In this document: positions 24,657-36,854 of the stretch, piece after piece
Position numbering within the stretch: the stretch's first letter is position 1
Layout of the letters: every line of letters starts with the position of its first letter
Source: Myrica gale
Lineage: Eukaryota; Streptophyta; Magnoliopsida; Fagales; Myricaceae
Assembly (NCBI GenBank): GCA_963930655.1
Contig: OZ005612.1
Span: 15,319,001 to 15,383,000 of the forward strand
Length of the DNA: 64,000 nucleotides
Direction: 5' to 3'
Translations under genes and position numbers: made by a program
Notes under the pieces: generated by a model
Database searches by the model: none
The model's input: only the letters and a program-made list of their open reading frames with translations
What the model was told of the DNA's origin: nothing

Positions 24657-27600
24657 TCAAGTTGGATCGTAAATGTTAATCATTTCCAACTTGCCGATAA
24701 AGTCATCAAAATTTTGCCGAGACAATCCTTTTGTGAAGACATCAGCTGTTTGTTCCTTTGTAGGGACATATGTCATACAAAAAATCCCACCTTCAACTTT
24801 TTCTTTGATGAAATGTCTATCAACTTCTATATGTTTTGTCCGATCATGCTGAACTGGGTTGAGGGAAATGTTGATGGCTGCTTTGTTATCACAATAGAGT
24901 TTAATCGGTAACTCTATCCCAACGTGTAGTTCTTCTAGGAGTTTCTTTAGCCATAACCCTTCACACATTCCCTGTGCAATTGCTCTGAACTCAGCTTCTG
25001 CACTACTTCTCGCCACCACATTCTGCTTCTTGCTTCTCCAAGTGACCAGGTTACCCCATACGAATGTGCAATATCCCGTGGTAGATCGTCTATCTTCTGC
25101 AGAGCCTGCCCAATCAGCATCTGTGAATATCTCTATCCCTCTGTTTTCCTCCTTTTTGAAAAACAATCCTCTCCCTAGGGATCCTTTGAGATATCTGAGA
25201 ATCTTGTATACAGCTTCTAGATGAGATTCTTTTGGTGAATGCATGTGTTGACTTGCGACACTCACGGCAAAAGCAATGTCAGGCCTGGTATGTGACAAGT
25301 AGATTAGTTTTCCAACTAGTCTTTGATATCTTTCTTTCTCAATTGGTTTTCCAGCATCCTCTGTTCTTTTTCCTGCTTCTATTGGAGTATCACTTGGTCT
25401 ACATCCGAGCATCCCAGTTTCATTGAGGAGATCGAGTATGTACTTCCGTTGAGACACACTAATGCCCTTTTTTGATCTAGCAATTTCCATCCCCAGAAAA
25501 TATCGCATTTGGCCTAGGTCTTTGACTTCAAATTCAGTGGCTAGTACTTTCTTCAGTCTCTCCATTTCTTCTATATTATCTCCAGTGAGGATGATGTCAT
25601 CAACATACACAATCAGAATGGTTTTCTTTCCGTCTTCAGATTGCCGGAAGAACATCGTGTGATCTGACTGGCCTTGCTGATATCCTTGATTTCTCACCAC
25701 TTTGGCAAATCTATCGAACCATGCTCTTGGTGACTGCTTAAGGCCGTATAGAGACTTCTTAAGCTTGCATACTCGATCTTCTTCTCCAGTTCTGCAGAAT
25801 CCTGAGGGCATTGTCATGAAGACTTCTTCTTCTAATTCTCCATTGAGGAAAGCATTCTTTATATCTAACTGTTGAAGTGGCCAATTTGAGTTGACTGCAA
25901 CAGACAGGAGAACTCGGATTGTGTTCAACTTTGCCACTGGTGCGAATGTTTCTGTGAAGTCAATGCCCTGAGTCTGTGTATATCCCTTGGCAACCAGGTG
26001 GGCTTTGTATCTTTCTATCGTCCCATCTGCTTTATACTTCAAGGTGAATACCCATTTGCAACCAACTGGTTTCTTTCCTTTTGGTAAGTTCATCACCTCC
26101 CAAGTTTCGTTTTTTTCCAAGGCTCTCATTTCCTCCAGTACTGCCTCTCTCCATTGGGGTATGTTCAAGGCCTCATGAATATTTTGTGGAATTTCTGTAC
26201 AGTCAAGGTTAGCAGTAAAAGCACGAAATGATGTAGATAGAGCATTATAGGACATAAATTTTGAGATAGGGTGGAGAGTACATGACCGAGATTGCTTCCT
26301 AAGAGCAATAGGTAAATCAATATCAGAGGAAGCAGATGGAGAGGTAGTCGGATCTGTTACCGGTTCAGATTCTTTTGATGCTGCAGGTATGAGGCTCTCC
26401 ACTTCTGTTGATTTCGGCTTGCGTGAATAAACTAGTAGTTTACTACTGTCATTTTGTTTGGCTGCATCTCCCCCTGAGTTCAAGTGTGTGATGATTTTGA
26501 CAGGTTCAGTGTGGCTGGCATGATCAGTGGTAAGAACTGGCTGAAGATGAGGGAGATCAAGATCCAAAAACTGAGCTTCATCACGTAATGGCTCCCCCTG
26601 AAGAGAAGGCTTTTGGAAGTAGGATGTAGTTTCAAAGAAGGTAACGTCAAGACTGACAAAGACCTTTTTAGTGGAAGGATCATAACATTTGTATCCTTTC
26701 TGTGTAGGAGCGTATCCGATGAAGACACATTTGATAGCTCGGGGATCAAATTTGCTACGATGATGAGCATGAACGTGAACAAATGCGGTGCAACCAAAAA
26801 CTCGGAGAGGAAGACTTGAGTCAAGACGGGAGGTGGAGTAATGTGCCTGAAATTTTTGGAGAGGAGTGGCAAAAGAGAGAATCCGACTAGGCATACGATT
26901 GATGAGATATGTAGATGTTAAAATGGCATCCCCCCAGAACATAGTAGGCATATTCATAGTAAATAACAAGGTACGTGCAACTTCAAGAAGGTGCCTATTT
27001 TTTCGTTCGGCAACTCCATTCTGTTGGGGAGTGTCGACACAAGAACTTTGATGAATGATTCCGTGTTGGAGAAGATAATCTCCCAACATAGAATTGAAAT
27101 ATTCGGTGCCATTATCAGTGCGCAAAATTTTAATAGGAGTTTGGAATTGAGTTTGGATCATTGAATGGAAATTTATAAATACAGAGCGCACATCAGATTT
27201 TTCTTTTAACAGATAAACCCAACATAACCGAGTATGATCATCAATAAAGGTGACAAACCATTTTGAGTGAGTGCGAGTGAATATACGAGATGGGCCCCAT
27301 ACATCACTATGGATCATGGTGAATGGCTGAGAAGGTTTATATGGAGATGTCGGGAATGAGGTACGGTGGTGTTTCGCAAGTTCACATATTTCACACTGAA
27401 AATCAGACGAATTTTTATTGGACATAATAGAAGGAAATAATCGTCTCAAATATTGAAAATTGGGATGACCCATGCGAAAATGCCACAATAAAAGATCACT
27501 ATCCCTAGAAACAGATGCAGAGTTACAAATGACAGTGTTCGCGTGGTCACTCACACAAGCGTCGTCAAAGTAGTAGAGCCCCTCATATTCTTTAGCACTG

Positions 27601-29033
27601 CCAATCATCTTCCCCGATAATAGATCCTGAAAAACACAAAGAGAGGGAAGGAATTTAGCAGAGCAATTAGAGGATTTGGTTAATTGGCTAATGGACAATA
27701 AATTGCATGATAGATTAGGCACATGAAGAACAGACTCTAGGATGATAGAATCAGAGAGTTGAATACGTCCTTTTCCTGCTACTGACGAAAGAGTGACATC
27801 GGCAATTTTAACCTTAAGATTTCCGGCACATGGTGAATAAGATGAAAACAGATGGTAAGATCCAGTCATATGATCGGATGCTCCTGAGTCAATGATCCAA
27901 GGATGTTTGGATCTAGAGCTGCTCAGGGCATGAGAAAAATTACCTGTGTGGGCTAAGGATGCGGAAGCAGGGTTTTGGGGAGACTGACCAGAGGCATGAA
28001 ACGTGGAGAATAACTGTTGCAATTGTTGTAGTTGTTCAGCCGAGAAGCTATTGGAAGGACCATCAGAGCTGACCTGAGGGGCTGCTGGTGGGTGTGTGAG
28101 AGTAGTCTGATATCCCTGGGTACGGTTGCTTTGCCGGGGCTTCCAATCTGGAGGTTTACCGTGAATCTCCCAGCAAGTCTCCTTGGTGTGACCAGATTTT
28201 CGACAATGGTCACACCAAGGCTTTTTGTTTTGTTTTGGGCCAGGCCCAATCCGCCAGCCTTTAGAAGCCAAGGCCGAGACTTCCGTAGCATTTGACCCAA
28301 GCGACTGTGGACCCTTCGGCAACATCACTTGTCGTCTGTGTTCCTCACGCCGAACTTCAGCAAAAGTCTCTCGAATGGAAGGGAGAGGACGTCGGCCAAG
28401 GATTCTGCTACGAACATCATCGAGTTCGCGTGTAAGGCCAGCGAGAAACTCGAATACCCTTTCGGTTTCCAGCATTTTCCGGTACCGAGTACTGTCGGCA
28501 GCACATGTCCACTCCTCATCGTAGCTGAGATCGAGTTCCTGCCAGAGAGCCTGCATCTCCATGAAGAAATCCGTAACATCCCGTTCTCCCTGCTTCATTT
28601 GCCATAAGCGGGTTTTGATCTCAAAGATTTGAGATGAGTCTCCGGCATCGGAATACGTCTCCCGAACAGCTTCCCATACATCTTGGGCAGTGGGTAAGAA
28701 CATGTATGTCTTCCCGATTGATGGTTGCATGGAGTTCACCAGCCATGCGATTACCATTGAATTTTCTGACCGCCACTTTTGGAGGTCGGTAGGTTGAGTT
28801 GAAGGTGGCTGTTTCGTTTCTCCGGTAAGATATCCCATTTTTCCCTTGCCTTCAATGACAAGTTTGAGGGATTGAGCCCACTCACGGAAGTTTTTTCCGT
28901 TGAGTTTTTCCACCGTGAGTTGGAAGGACGAATGTTCAAGTCCAGCTGAGCCCATGGTGGTGAGTGATGGTGTTGCCGGAGCAGATCTGGGAATGAGTCC
29001 CGGTCCTTCACTGTCGACCGTGGATTCAGACAT
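24657..29033 (-). CDS. Copia gag-pol polyprotein, 1,458 aa, intact
   Basis: A single frame encodes all retrotransposon functions in copia order. Gag is followed by a CCHC zinc knuckle at residues 274-287 (C274, C277, H282, C287). The aspartic protease has D382-S-G. The integrase shows an HHCC finger (H518, H523, C547, C550), then D576, D640 and E676 as likely catalytic triad. Reverse transcriptase carries YVDD at 1143-1146. RNase H follows near residue 1305 and beyond (TDADWAG, SSAEAEFRA, DNKAAI). Its length is normal for plant copia elements and no stop or shift interrupts it. The chosen start is the first in-frame ATG downstream of the primer-binding site. It would act in cytoplasmic particles, with integration in the nucleus. 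I do not assign a lineage within copia. Confidence 0.97.
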   Translation of the reverse strand: MSESTVDSEGPGLIPRSAPATPSLTTMGSAGLEHSSFQLTVEKLNGKNFREWAQSLKLVIEGKGKMGYLTGETKQPPSTQPTDLQKWRSENSMVIAWLVNSMQPSIGKTYMFLPTAQDVWEAVRETYSDAGDSSQIFEIKTRLWQMKQGERDVTDFFMEMQALWQELDLSYDEEWTCAADSTRYRKMLETERVFEFLAGLTRELDDVRSRILGRRPLPSIRETFAEVRREEHRRQVMLPKGPQSLGSNATEVSALASKGWRIGPGPKQNKKPWCDHCRKSGHTKETCWEIHGKPPDWKPRQSNRTQGYQTTLTHPPAAPQVSSDGPSNSFSAEQLQQLQQLFSTFHASGQSPQNPASASLAHTGNFSHALSSSRSKHPWIIDSGASDHMTGSYHLFSSYSPCAGNLKVKIADVTLSSVAGKGRIQLSDSIILESVLHVPNLSCNLLSISQLTKSSNCSAKFLPSLCVFQDLLSGKMIGSAKEYEGLYYFDDACVSDHANTVICNSASVSRDSDLLLWHFRMGHPNFQYLRRLFPSIMSNKNSSDFQCEICELAKHHRTSFPTSPYKPSQPFTMIHSDVWGPSRIFTRTHSKWFVTFIDDHTRLCWVYLLKEKSDVRSVFINFHSMIQTQFQTPIKILRTDNGTEYFNSMLGDYLLQHGIIHQSSCVDTPQQNGVAERKNRHLLEVARTLLFTMNMPTMFWGDAILTSTYLINRMPSRILSFATPLQKFQAHYSTSRLDSSLPLRVFGCTAFVHVHAHHRSKFDPRAIKCVFIGYAPTQKGYKCYDPSTKKVFVSLDVTFFETTSYFQKPSLQGEPLRDEAQFLDLDLPHLQPVLTTDHASHTEPVKIITHLNSGGDAAKQNDSSKLLVYSRKPKSTEVESLIPAASKESEPVTDPTTSPSASSDIDLPIALRKQSRSCTLHPISKFMSYNALSTSFRAFTANLDCTEIPQNIHEALNIPQWREAVLEEMRALEKNETWEVMNLPKGKKPVGCKWVFTLKYKADGTIERYKAHLVAKGYTQTQGIDFTETFAPVAKLNTIRVLLSVAVNSNWPLQQLDIKNAFLNGELEEEVFMTMPSGFCRTGEEDRVCKLKKSLYGLKQSPRAWFDRFAKVVRNQGYQQGQSDHTMFFRQSEDGKKTILIVYVDDIILTGDNIEEMERLKKVLATEFEVKDLGQMRYFLGMEIARSKKGISVSQRKYILDLLNETGMLGCRPSDTPIEAGKRTEDAGKPIEKERYQRLVGKLIYLSHTRPDIAFAVSVASQHMHSPKESHLEAVYKILRYLKGSLGRGLFFKKEENRGIEIFTDADWAGSAEDRRSTTGYCTFVWGNLVTWRSKKQNVVARSSAEAEFRAIAQGMCEGLWLKKLLEELHVGIELPIKLYCDNKAAINISLNPVQHDRTKHIEVDRHFIKEKVEGGIFCMTYVPTKEQTADVFTKGLSRQNFDDFIGKLEMINIYDPT

Positions 29034-29069
29034 TGAGACCCACGAATGAAGAACCTAGCTTTGATACCA

Positions 29070-29276
29070 TGAAGAAATTCTTCTTTGATTGATTGAATTC
29101 GATATACATGCATCTTCTCTATTTATAGTGCTATAGAGAGATCTATACATACGGAAATAATCTTGGAAATAAAACTACCGAATATCTCCAAATATTTTCT
29201 ATCCCTGATTATCCCATAACATCCGGGATTTTATTTCTTTCCTTGATTCCCGAATATACTCGGGATTATTTCCACA
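29070..29276 (-). repeat. 5' LTR of the copia element
   Basis: 207 bp, apparently identical to the 3' LTR. A TATA-like CTATAAATAG lies in its centre on the minus strand and is the likely core promoter. The tRNA primer-binding site follows directly. Confidence 0.95.
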
Positions 29277-31827
29277 AATACCAACGCAAGTCGCAACGTC
29301 TTTTTGCAGAGACAATGGCAAGGTGCACATAAAGAGTGCTTGTTTACAGATGCTGAAATTAAGCACATGGAAAATTTGGATGAGAAACATGTGAAAAGTG
29401 TCAGTACTGAGTAAAAGTTATACAGTTGGTCAGGTTGCATGAAAAGCTGGAGATTCAAGCTTATGATATGGAGGCAAGACAAATACCCCCCCCCTTCTCT
29501 CTCTTAGCGCACGAGCAGAATAAAGTCAGTGTAACAAGTGTGCTGACTTGACGTACATGTTACCTGAAAACTCAAAATACCCATTTTTTTAAAATTCATA
29601 AAAAATGGATACATCTAGATTATCTTCAATGTCCGCTTTTCATTCACGTTTGAGGCTATATAACCCTCTTCTAGTCATACAACTAGAGAAAAAAGAAGAA
29701 AACAAAAACCAAATCTCTCCAAACAGGGTGTTATATTCGCCAGCAATGGTTTTGTTCATGGAGACGACAATTCTGAAACACATAGGATAAAAAAGCATGG
29801 CTACTAAAGTTAAAGTCTCACAGTTGGCTTTTGAAGGTGTATTTAGGGATTAACTTTCCTTCACACCTCATGGTGTTATTACTATTATTTTGCAGGAAGA
29901 CATCAGTGTGTATATAGAACAAGGTCACAAAAGCCCGACCATCTGAACAAGAATCGTCCCATAAATACATTATATTTGCATTACTGACAACTAGCTAATT
30001 AATAAAGTAGAAGATATGCTGCATCCATCTCAAACAGGACATTCTCCCAGCAGCAAACATTGAAGAAATCAGAATTTTTGAAACTAAAAGAAATGATACA
30101 GAAGTTATACAGTGAGCTTCTTTTGTACCTGGCTCTCTAGTACTGGAAGTATGACTAAGAGTGGGACAACTGCTATGTCCTGCAAATATCAACCAGGTTG
30201 GAGTCCAAAAAGTTATTGACATCATATGTGACGCCTACTTTTCAAAGATGACCCTAGAAAAATCCAGAAGGGAAAGTAAAAGGAACTATAATAGAAGCAT
30301 TAATCATACGTGAATGATATAGAGGAACATAAACCCAAGCATGAGTCTCAAGGAGCTACCTGTAATTAAAGTATTCCAAGAGTTGCTGACCCAAATCGTG
30401 TTGGAAGCTCACCTTTTTCTGCAAGAAGCTACATGCTATACTATGTAAGATCCGAAGTGTCGTATCCAATATCATTTGCTACCTAGCATATCCAATAAAT
30501 GGACAATACATTGGCATGTGGACACTCGACCAAATAAAGGACAGAACTGTTGTCTTTCTTCTTTGTGGCTGTATGTTGGCATGCACCTTTCAGGTTGCAA
30601 GAAATATGTCAACATACACTCACAAGCTGAAGCCTCTCTGGCAAAGCTTGTAACATAGTACTATACTAGGTTAAAAGATAAGAAAATGCCCAGGCCAGTT
30701 GGTGCTTCATTGGGGTGAATACAAGCATAGCATGACAATTCTTGAACAGCCCATCTTTTGAGGCTACCTGGTTAGTCAACATTTTGAACTTGGCAAGACC
30801 ATTATGATTCAAATCCACATCTTAAATTAGTATTTACGAAGAAACACAAAATAAAACTGGGAATCACCTCCCACAAAATAGAACCAGATTATTTCACAAC
30901 CCTCACCCTATGTCTCAAGACATGAGTTTGGCTAAAAATACTAAGCACGAAACAATTCCACGTGCATGTTCCTAAGAATTTGATAATGCCAAAAGTATTG
31001 GTGAGTGATCCAGCTCACGGTCAAGTCATAATATCATAAGAGGCAATTTACATACTTACTCCAATGGGCACTCAATGTTTCTTATGAAAACTAAAGAGAT
31101 GTTTTACTTGCTCAAACGGTGAATATCCGCAGCAAAACAATATCAATTTCAATCAAAACAAAACCATAAGGGGAACTTGAGCTTGAGTATTAGAATTTAT
31201 CACATGCAATAATTACACAATTGCATTTAGAGAGCAAATAAAGGCTAATGGCAATAAACTTTATGTATAGCAATCTACAGCTAAAATAAAAATACCTCCA
31301 GAACAAAAGCTGAAGAAGACAGAGAGAGAGCAGCACCAATTACTACAGCCTCATCAATGCTTCTGATGTTGACCTGTAACAACAGAGTTAAACTAGATTC
31401 TAATGAAACAACACTTTGCTATGGGTCTTTCAGAACAAATAGAAGATGGTTCTCAAGAGAAGGTAGAGTTGAGATGTACAGTTAGTAACCTCATATGTAT
31501 GCATACTCTATAAACATAGATCTATGGGCTTGGATCACATGAAAGGTATTGACACTTTATTACATAATATGTGGAATAACAAAATATCTCCATCCAAATT
31601 TGAGTATCTCATCACAACACTACCAAATCTCATGGGTTCAAGCTAAAATACAAACGATACAAAACCTCATGGAATCGAGCCAAAATACCATTTAAAAAAC
31701 TTGAGAGTATCTATTGCAAGTAGGTTTCATGTTCGTCTTTGATCAACTGGAAACACTTCATGCACTTGTACAGAATGGAAACAAATTTTATCTGGAGTGG
31801 CAGACCATAGGCCTAGGATAAAAGAAA

Positions 31828-33032
31828 GACCTAATTACACCACAGATCCCCATGGTATTGAACTGTGGCATTTTATTCCCAAGGGTATCAAATTCGACAA
31901 ATTGGTCTCTGAGGTCCTCTTTTTCAAAAAAATTAGTCCCCCCATTAAGATGACGTTAATAGACTAATGGAAAAGCTGACTTGGTTAATCTATGGCACAT
32001 AATACCCAATCAAATGTGACACATATAAAATTTGGCACATAAGAGGATCCACGTTGGACACTCTTTGCCATGTTAAATTTTTTTTTTAACATGTCAGCCA
32101 AAAAATTCTCACACCTAAAACTCGGCAACCCTCTCACAATGCATTCTCCAAAAATGAAGAAATCCCCAAATTCAAATGCTTTGAGAAACCTTAGCTTTTG
32201 TACCAGACTCTCCATTTGACTCTCTGTCAAGATCTCTTTTCATGGTTCTAGCTCGGAGGAGAAAGGAGGATATTCTGCCTCTGGTTCTGGGTCTTCCAGC
32301 TCGGGTGTCATGGCATATATGGGTTCAGAAAGCAAGGACCACCACGATTTGCTCCAATCACCCACGTCAATGCAAAACCAAAGGCAGCAACACAAACAAG
32401 AAGAACAAGAGTCTTCAAATTTGCAAACATTCCCTACAATCTTAACGCTTGGCTGCATCACCACTGTATCATATCTGAATGCAGCATGTTTTACGTTTTT
32501 TTTTTCAAACTAGCAGGAGTTTTGGTCAAAACTGGTTTTTTCTTGGAATTGTAGATGTCTTGAGAATGAGATTATGTTTGTTTTGATCGACCGAACGGAA
32601 TTTCATTGAAAATTTCAGTCTTTTGTATTTGGATGCCTTGGGTTTGAGGTTTTCTTTGTGGGCTTGAAGTATATTAGAAATTAACCCTATGGTTTCTCAA
32701 AGCATAAGAATTTAGGGATTTTTCCATTTATGGGGAACACATTGGGGAGAGCTGCCGAGTTTTGGGCTTGGGAATTTTTTTTTTGACATGTATAAAATGG
32801 CATGGCAAAGAGTGACCAGTGGATCCTCTGACGTGCCAAATTTGACACATGTCATTATTTGATTGGGTACTACACAGATTGGCCAACTCAGTTTTTCCCA
32901 TTAGTGCCAAACGAACAGTGGGACCAAGTTTTTTGAAAAAAGGAACCTCAAGGATTAATTTGTTGAATTTGATACCTCTAGGACTAAAATGGCACAATTC
33001 AATACCACAGGGACCTGTGGTATAATTAACCC
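31828..33032. mobile_element. Mutator-type MITE with ~350-bp inverted repeats
   Basis: The two ends (about 31,828-32,190 and 32,690-33,032) are imperfect inverted copies of about 350 bp. The left end begins GACCTAATTACACCACAG and the right end is ...TGTGGTATAATTAACCC. A perfect 9-bp duplication TAAAAGAAA flanks the element (31,819-31,827 and 33,033-33,041), the size typical of Mutator-like elements. The ~500-bp centre holds no transposase and no fragment I can identify. It lies in the KEA3 intron between exons 5 and 6. Confidence 0.85.
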
Positions 33033-36000
33033 TAAAAGAAACATTACTTTTCATCCTATAAGCATGCAAATGCAGGTACCAAAAAGCTAAGTCAGTCACA
33101 CCATTATAAGTCCATAAGAAATAGTCCATCTAATTGGATCCAGATGCAAATGAAAATAGGAGAATGATTATGGTACAAAAAAAAGGCGATTACATGCAAA
33201 TAACTTTAGATGCCTAGAGAAGAAAGGATTCTTACCAAATCAGGCCTCGAGTGAAAAAGAAATTCCAAAATTCTTGTTCCAATGGCCCCATTTGGAGGAA
33301 GTTCAAATGCCGTGAAAGCAAGAGTAGATAACACAACCTTCAAAAGCAAAAATTAAAATGAAAAACGGTAAATGTGAAATCCAGTTATAAGGGTCACAAA
33401 CTACCAGGCTAACTGATTGGGTAAGTACCCTTCTATATTATTCTCTACAAGTGGCTTATCTGACCAAGCCAACTAATATAGAAAATATTCACCTGTTCAG
33501 AGCTGGATCTTGAGCATTTAAGGAATGGACACGGCTAAAACACCAAAATGTTCATATTCTGCAACCAAAACCAAGATCCTAAAGCGAGTTCTTTTTACCC
33601 TAAGAAAGAGAAAAGTGAATTCCAAGTCTAGCCCTCACCAAAAATACATATTTCTCTCTTAAAAAATATTCAAGCATGGACAGCAGTTTTTGGACAAGCC
33701 ATCCGATTCACAAATGGAAACTCAAATCTAAGTTTTTGTGAGACCAACCAAATAAAACTTCAAGAAGATGGCAAAATCAGATGATAGCCATCATTAAAAA
33801 CTTCAAAAATGTCTCAAATTTTTTTTATAAACAATCATCTCAATAACTGCAGCAATATATGTACCATCTGATTTAATAGAATATTCAACCCCTTCAACAA
33901 TAAGATCTTTGTGGCTTCTGAAAACATCCTACCTGTGTCAATCCCATGCCGAAGGCAAATTTTGCAAGAGCTTTTAGACGTGCAAATGAAAGCTCTAAAC
34001 CCATCTCAAACAGCTGAAACATTACATATATTAGTCCAAAACAAAAGAAATTATCTGTCCAAGGTAGACAGCACCAATATCACTCAATTGGGCAATGTGA
34101 TTGTCGATCAAACTATATCCTTTATTTCTTCATAGTCAAATCTCTGAAGCAAGAACTAGATATACACCAAATTATGCAATGGAGGCAATGTTTATCCTAA
34201 AAACATTCCCAGACATGCTCCTGATATTCAATGACTAACTTTTATGTGTTGGTGCAAGCAATAATCTACAGACAAAACATACTTTAGGCTTGGTATATTT
34301 GCAGTTCAGCGTCTAAAAATAGTAGATGAGAGGAACAATGTCAAATTCACCATGAGAACTGTTGGGATCTCCTTTAGGAGAAGGATAAATGGTCCATTCC
34401 CCGCCTTGACATAACACAAGTAGCAGATTCAGGTCCCAGATAAAGTGTTAACCTAAACACACTTCATCATAATAGGGAAAGGGCTATATACCAATAAGCA
34501 TTTCGCCATAAACGCACTGGCAGGAGATATGTATGGAGATCAACGGCAGACCATTGGTTTCACTAGTTGGCACTACAACATGCTTCAATGCAAGTACTTT
34601 CCAATAGCAATGAACGTTTATTGTATGAAAATGGTAAGTATAATGATGATAATATTATTTTATCATGCAAAAAACAGAATTAGAAATAGGAATGTAGCAT
34701 CGACAATGATAATCAGTTCTGCAGCAAAAGTGGCACCGAGGAGCTAACTGATTAAGCTTACCAAAAATAGGATACCCCATTCAGACAGAACTTTGACATC
34801 AGTAAGATTTCTGAACAAGCCAAACTGGTTGAGGACAATCCCCCCAAAGAAGAAACCTAGTATCTGCAAATGAATAGCACAAAGAATTATCAATAGGAGA
34901 TGAAATTATAAACGGAGACTAACTATTGCACTTGTCTACCTCTACCGCACTCTATTCAAATCTGGCTCTATGTCAAGTAATTACCGATGATTTGTAGGAA
35001 GTATGCATGTGCGGTTATAGCAGCTAATATTTACGTTTTGTTTACAGCGAGGCATTCTGACATCTGTGCATTACTGCTTACCTAAAAATTGGAATATGAA
35101 CAGAAATACAACTACATACTTAAATGGATGCATACATACTCAGGTAGATACACCCACACATACCTATACAGTGTAATGAATGCTCTTTGAAATTTTCACG
35201 GACATACTAAGCACATATATTTACCACTACTAGGGTAGATTATCCTTATTCAAAATGATGTTAGATATCTTGCCGACTCTCATAAATAAAATCATTGACC
35301 CTATAGATCTTGTCATACAACAAAGTACCCAATCTGAAACAATATATATGCACGTATGAGTTTGTGTTTGTGGGCGCATGAGAGAGAGAGAGAGAGAGTA
35401 AAACTTCAAAACAAAGGATTGAAGTACGATTTTCTACTCACAGGGCTAGCTCGAATGATCTTGAAGGCTGGAATAACCAAGACTGTCACAGCTAAAAACA
35501 TCAAAGTATCCGAGCCTAAATCATTAATGACCTCAACAGCATTGGCGACATCAAGTGCTGCAAATTCACGTGATCTTTCCCAAGAGGCCAGCCTATGTTT
35601 AGAAAAACAGAATCCTCCCCAATTAGATACTGATGGAAAAAACGAAAGTGTGCCCTCAGAAAAATATCCCGAGAAAAATGAACCACTTCTTATCCTATAA
35701 TTCCTGGCAGATGATGGCAGACACAGTTGTTGGTTATGGGAATAAGACATGTGGGTAAATTGTCCACCAACTCGTGAAATTGTATGGGTGTAGGCCCCAA
35801 GTGTGCTCTTATGTTTGATTAGGTCATATCCCTGCAAGATGACAAACAATTCAAATAAATCAGTATTAACAGCAATGCTTTACCTTTAGGAATGTTTCAC
35901 ATGGAAGTCAACATGCATACATATGAAAACTATATGTATAAGGCCCAAGTATGCCCAACTGCATCTTCTAAACTCAGACCAGACATACTTACAGAGTTAA

Positions 36001-36854
36001 TTAGAAACCAAAATTAAGAGACTGAATAGCATGATGTCATTGACTGGCAAATTGCTCCATAAAACTCCTAAAGACAAGGTAGAATGCATGAGCATGTCAA
36101 GAAGCTTATTGATTTCAACGATGATGTAGACTAGCTAACTTCTCAAACAAATTGAATATGACAATCTATAATATTCAGTTCAATACCAACGTGCATACAA
36201 AATAGGATGACAAATTAATATCTATGCAAAACAATTCCAGCCAACAACTTTTAACCTGTGACCATGTTGCTGAACCAAAGATTCAGTTGAAAGTTAGAGG
36301 AATTTGACAAAGTTTACCCAAAGGAATCCACAATGACATAGCTTGAAGCATTAAAGGATCTTAAATAGTCTAACCAGTCTGTCCAACACTTCAGTGCTTC
36401 TGGACATCCAACATCTACTTGTTAAAAGTAGTACGGGGTTCCAATTAAGTTCAAAACTATAGGTGCTTGTTAGGCCGTTGAAAAGTCATAAACGCCAAAA
36501 TGTCTTTTGGTCAACCAATGGACACACCATGAACAATACTTCCGTATCCAGTAGTAATCACAATATGCTCAGATAGCATCTCATTCAGAAAACTAGATTC
36601 AGTAACCAAACATGGAGGTCAACAATTTGTTTCTTTTCTTTGCTCTTTTTCCCCCCCTTTCTTTTTTAAGTGCACAAAGTCAACATTCGAAACTCAATAT
36701 AACCTCCATGAAACAACGAACCTCAAAAGAAAAGCCCCATCGTTGCATTGAAATAAAGATGCATAGAAAAACAATAGCTTGAAACCGTGGTGGAGGATAG
36801 TACCTTAGAGCTTTGGCAACAAGCAATCGACTCCAACATATTGCTCAGGCTCAT

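Larger units (their letters stand above)
24443..29276 (-). mobile_element. Complete Ty1/copia LTR retrotransposon in a KEA3 intron
   Basis: Two 207-bp direct repeats (24,443-24,649 and 29,070-29,276) show no difference that I can see. On the plus strand each starts TGAAGAAATTC and ends TTTCCACA. A perfect 5-bp duplication, AATAC, flanks the element (24,438-24,442 and 29,277-29,281). On the minus strand a primer-binding site TGGTATCAAAGCTAGG, complementary to the 3' end of initiator tRNA-Met, follows the 5' LTR, and a polypurine tract TTGAGGGGGAG precedes the 3' LTR (24,650-24,660). One uninterrupted gag-pol frame fills the interior. Identical LTRs and an open frame indicate a recent insertion, possibly still able to move. 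It lies in the intron between KEA3 exons 8 and 9, in the same orientation as the gene. Confidence 0.97.
19101..36854 (-). pseudogene. KEA3: Chloroplast K+/H+ efflux antiporter KEA3, 19 exons, with reading-frame lesions
   Basis: Coding exons, 5' to 3' on the minus strand: 36804-36854, 35442-35831, 34762-34863, 33933-34013, 33236-33337, 31296-31373, 30360-30428, 30129-30179, 23738-23851, 23559-23660, 23338-23472, 22132-22313, 21889-22041, 21389-21460, 21179-21280, 20633-20794, 20308-20397, 19980-20141, 19101-19394. The start (MSLSNMLESIACC) matches the family N-terminus. Exons 1-2 give a plastid-targeting and linker region. Exons 3-12 encode the antiporter membrane domain (IGAALSLSSSAFVLE, GGEFGFVVFSLAN). 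Exons 14-17 encode the RCK/TrkA-N domain (ILGFGQMGQ, LYGDGSRPAVLQ). The family exchanges K+ for H+ in the thylakoid membrane and so tunes the proton gradient. Two faults break this copy. Exon 7 has TAA at 30,366-30,368, about codon 289. Exon 13 ends in phase 2 although exon 14 starts in phase 0. Everything else is in frame and well conserved, so inactivation would be recent, or the faults are assembly errors. Confidence 0.88.

Noticed and set aside
28225-28607. Plus-strand frames opposite the copia gag region
   Set aside because: Antisense shadows of the intact gag-pol frame.
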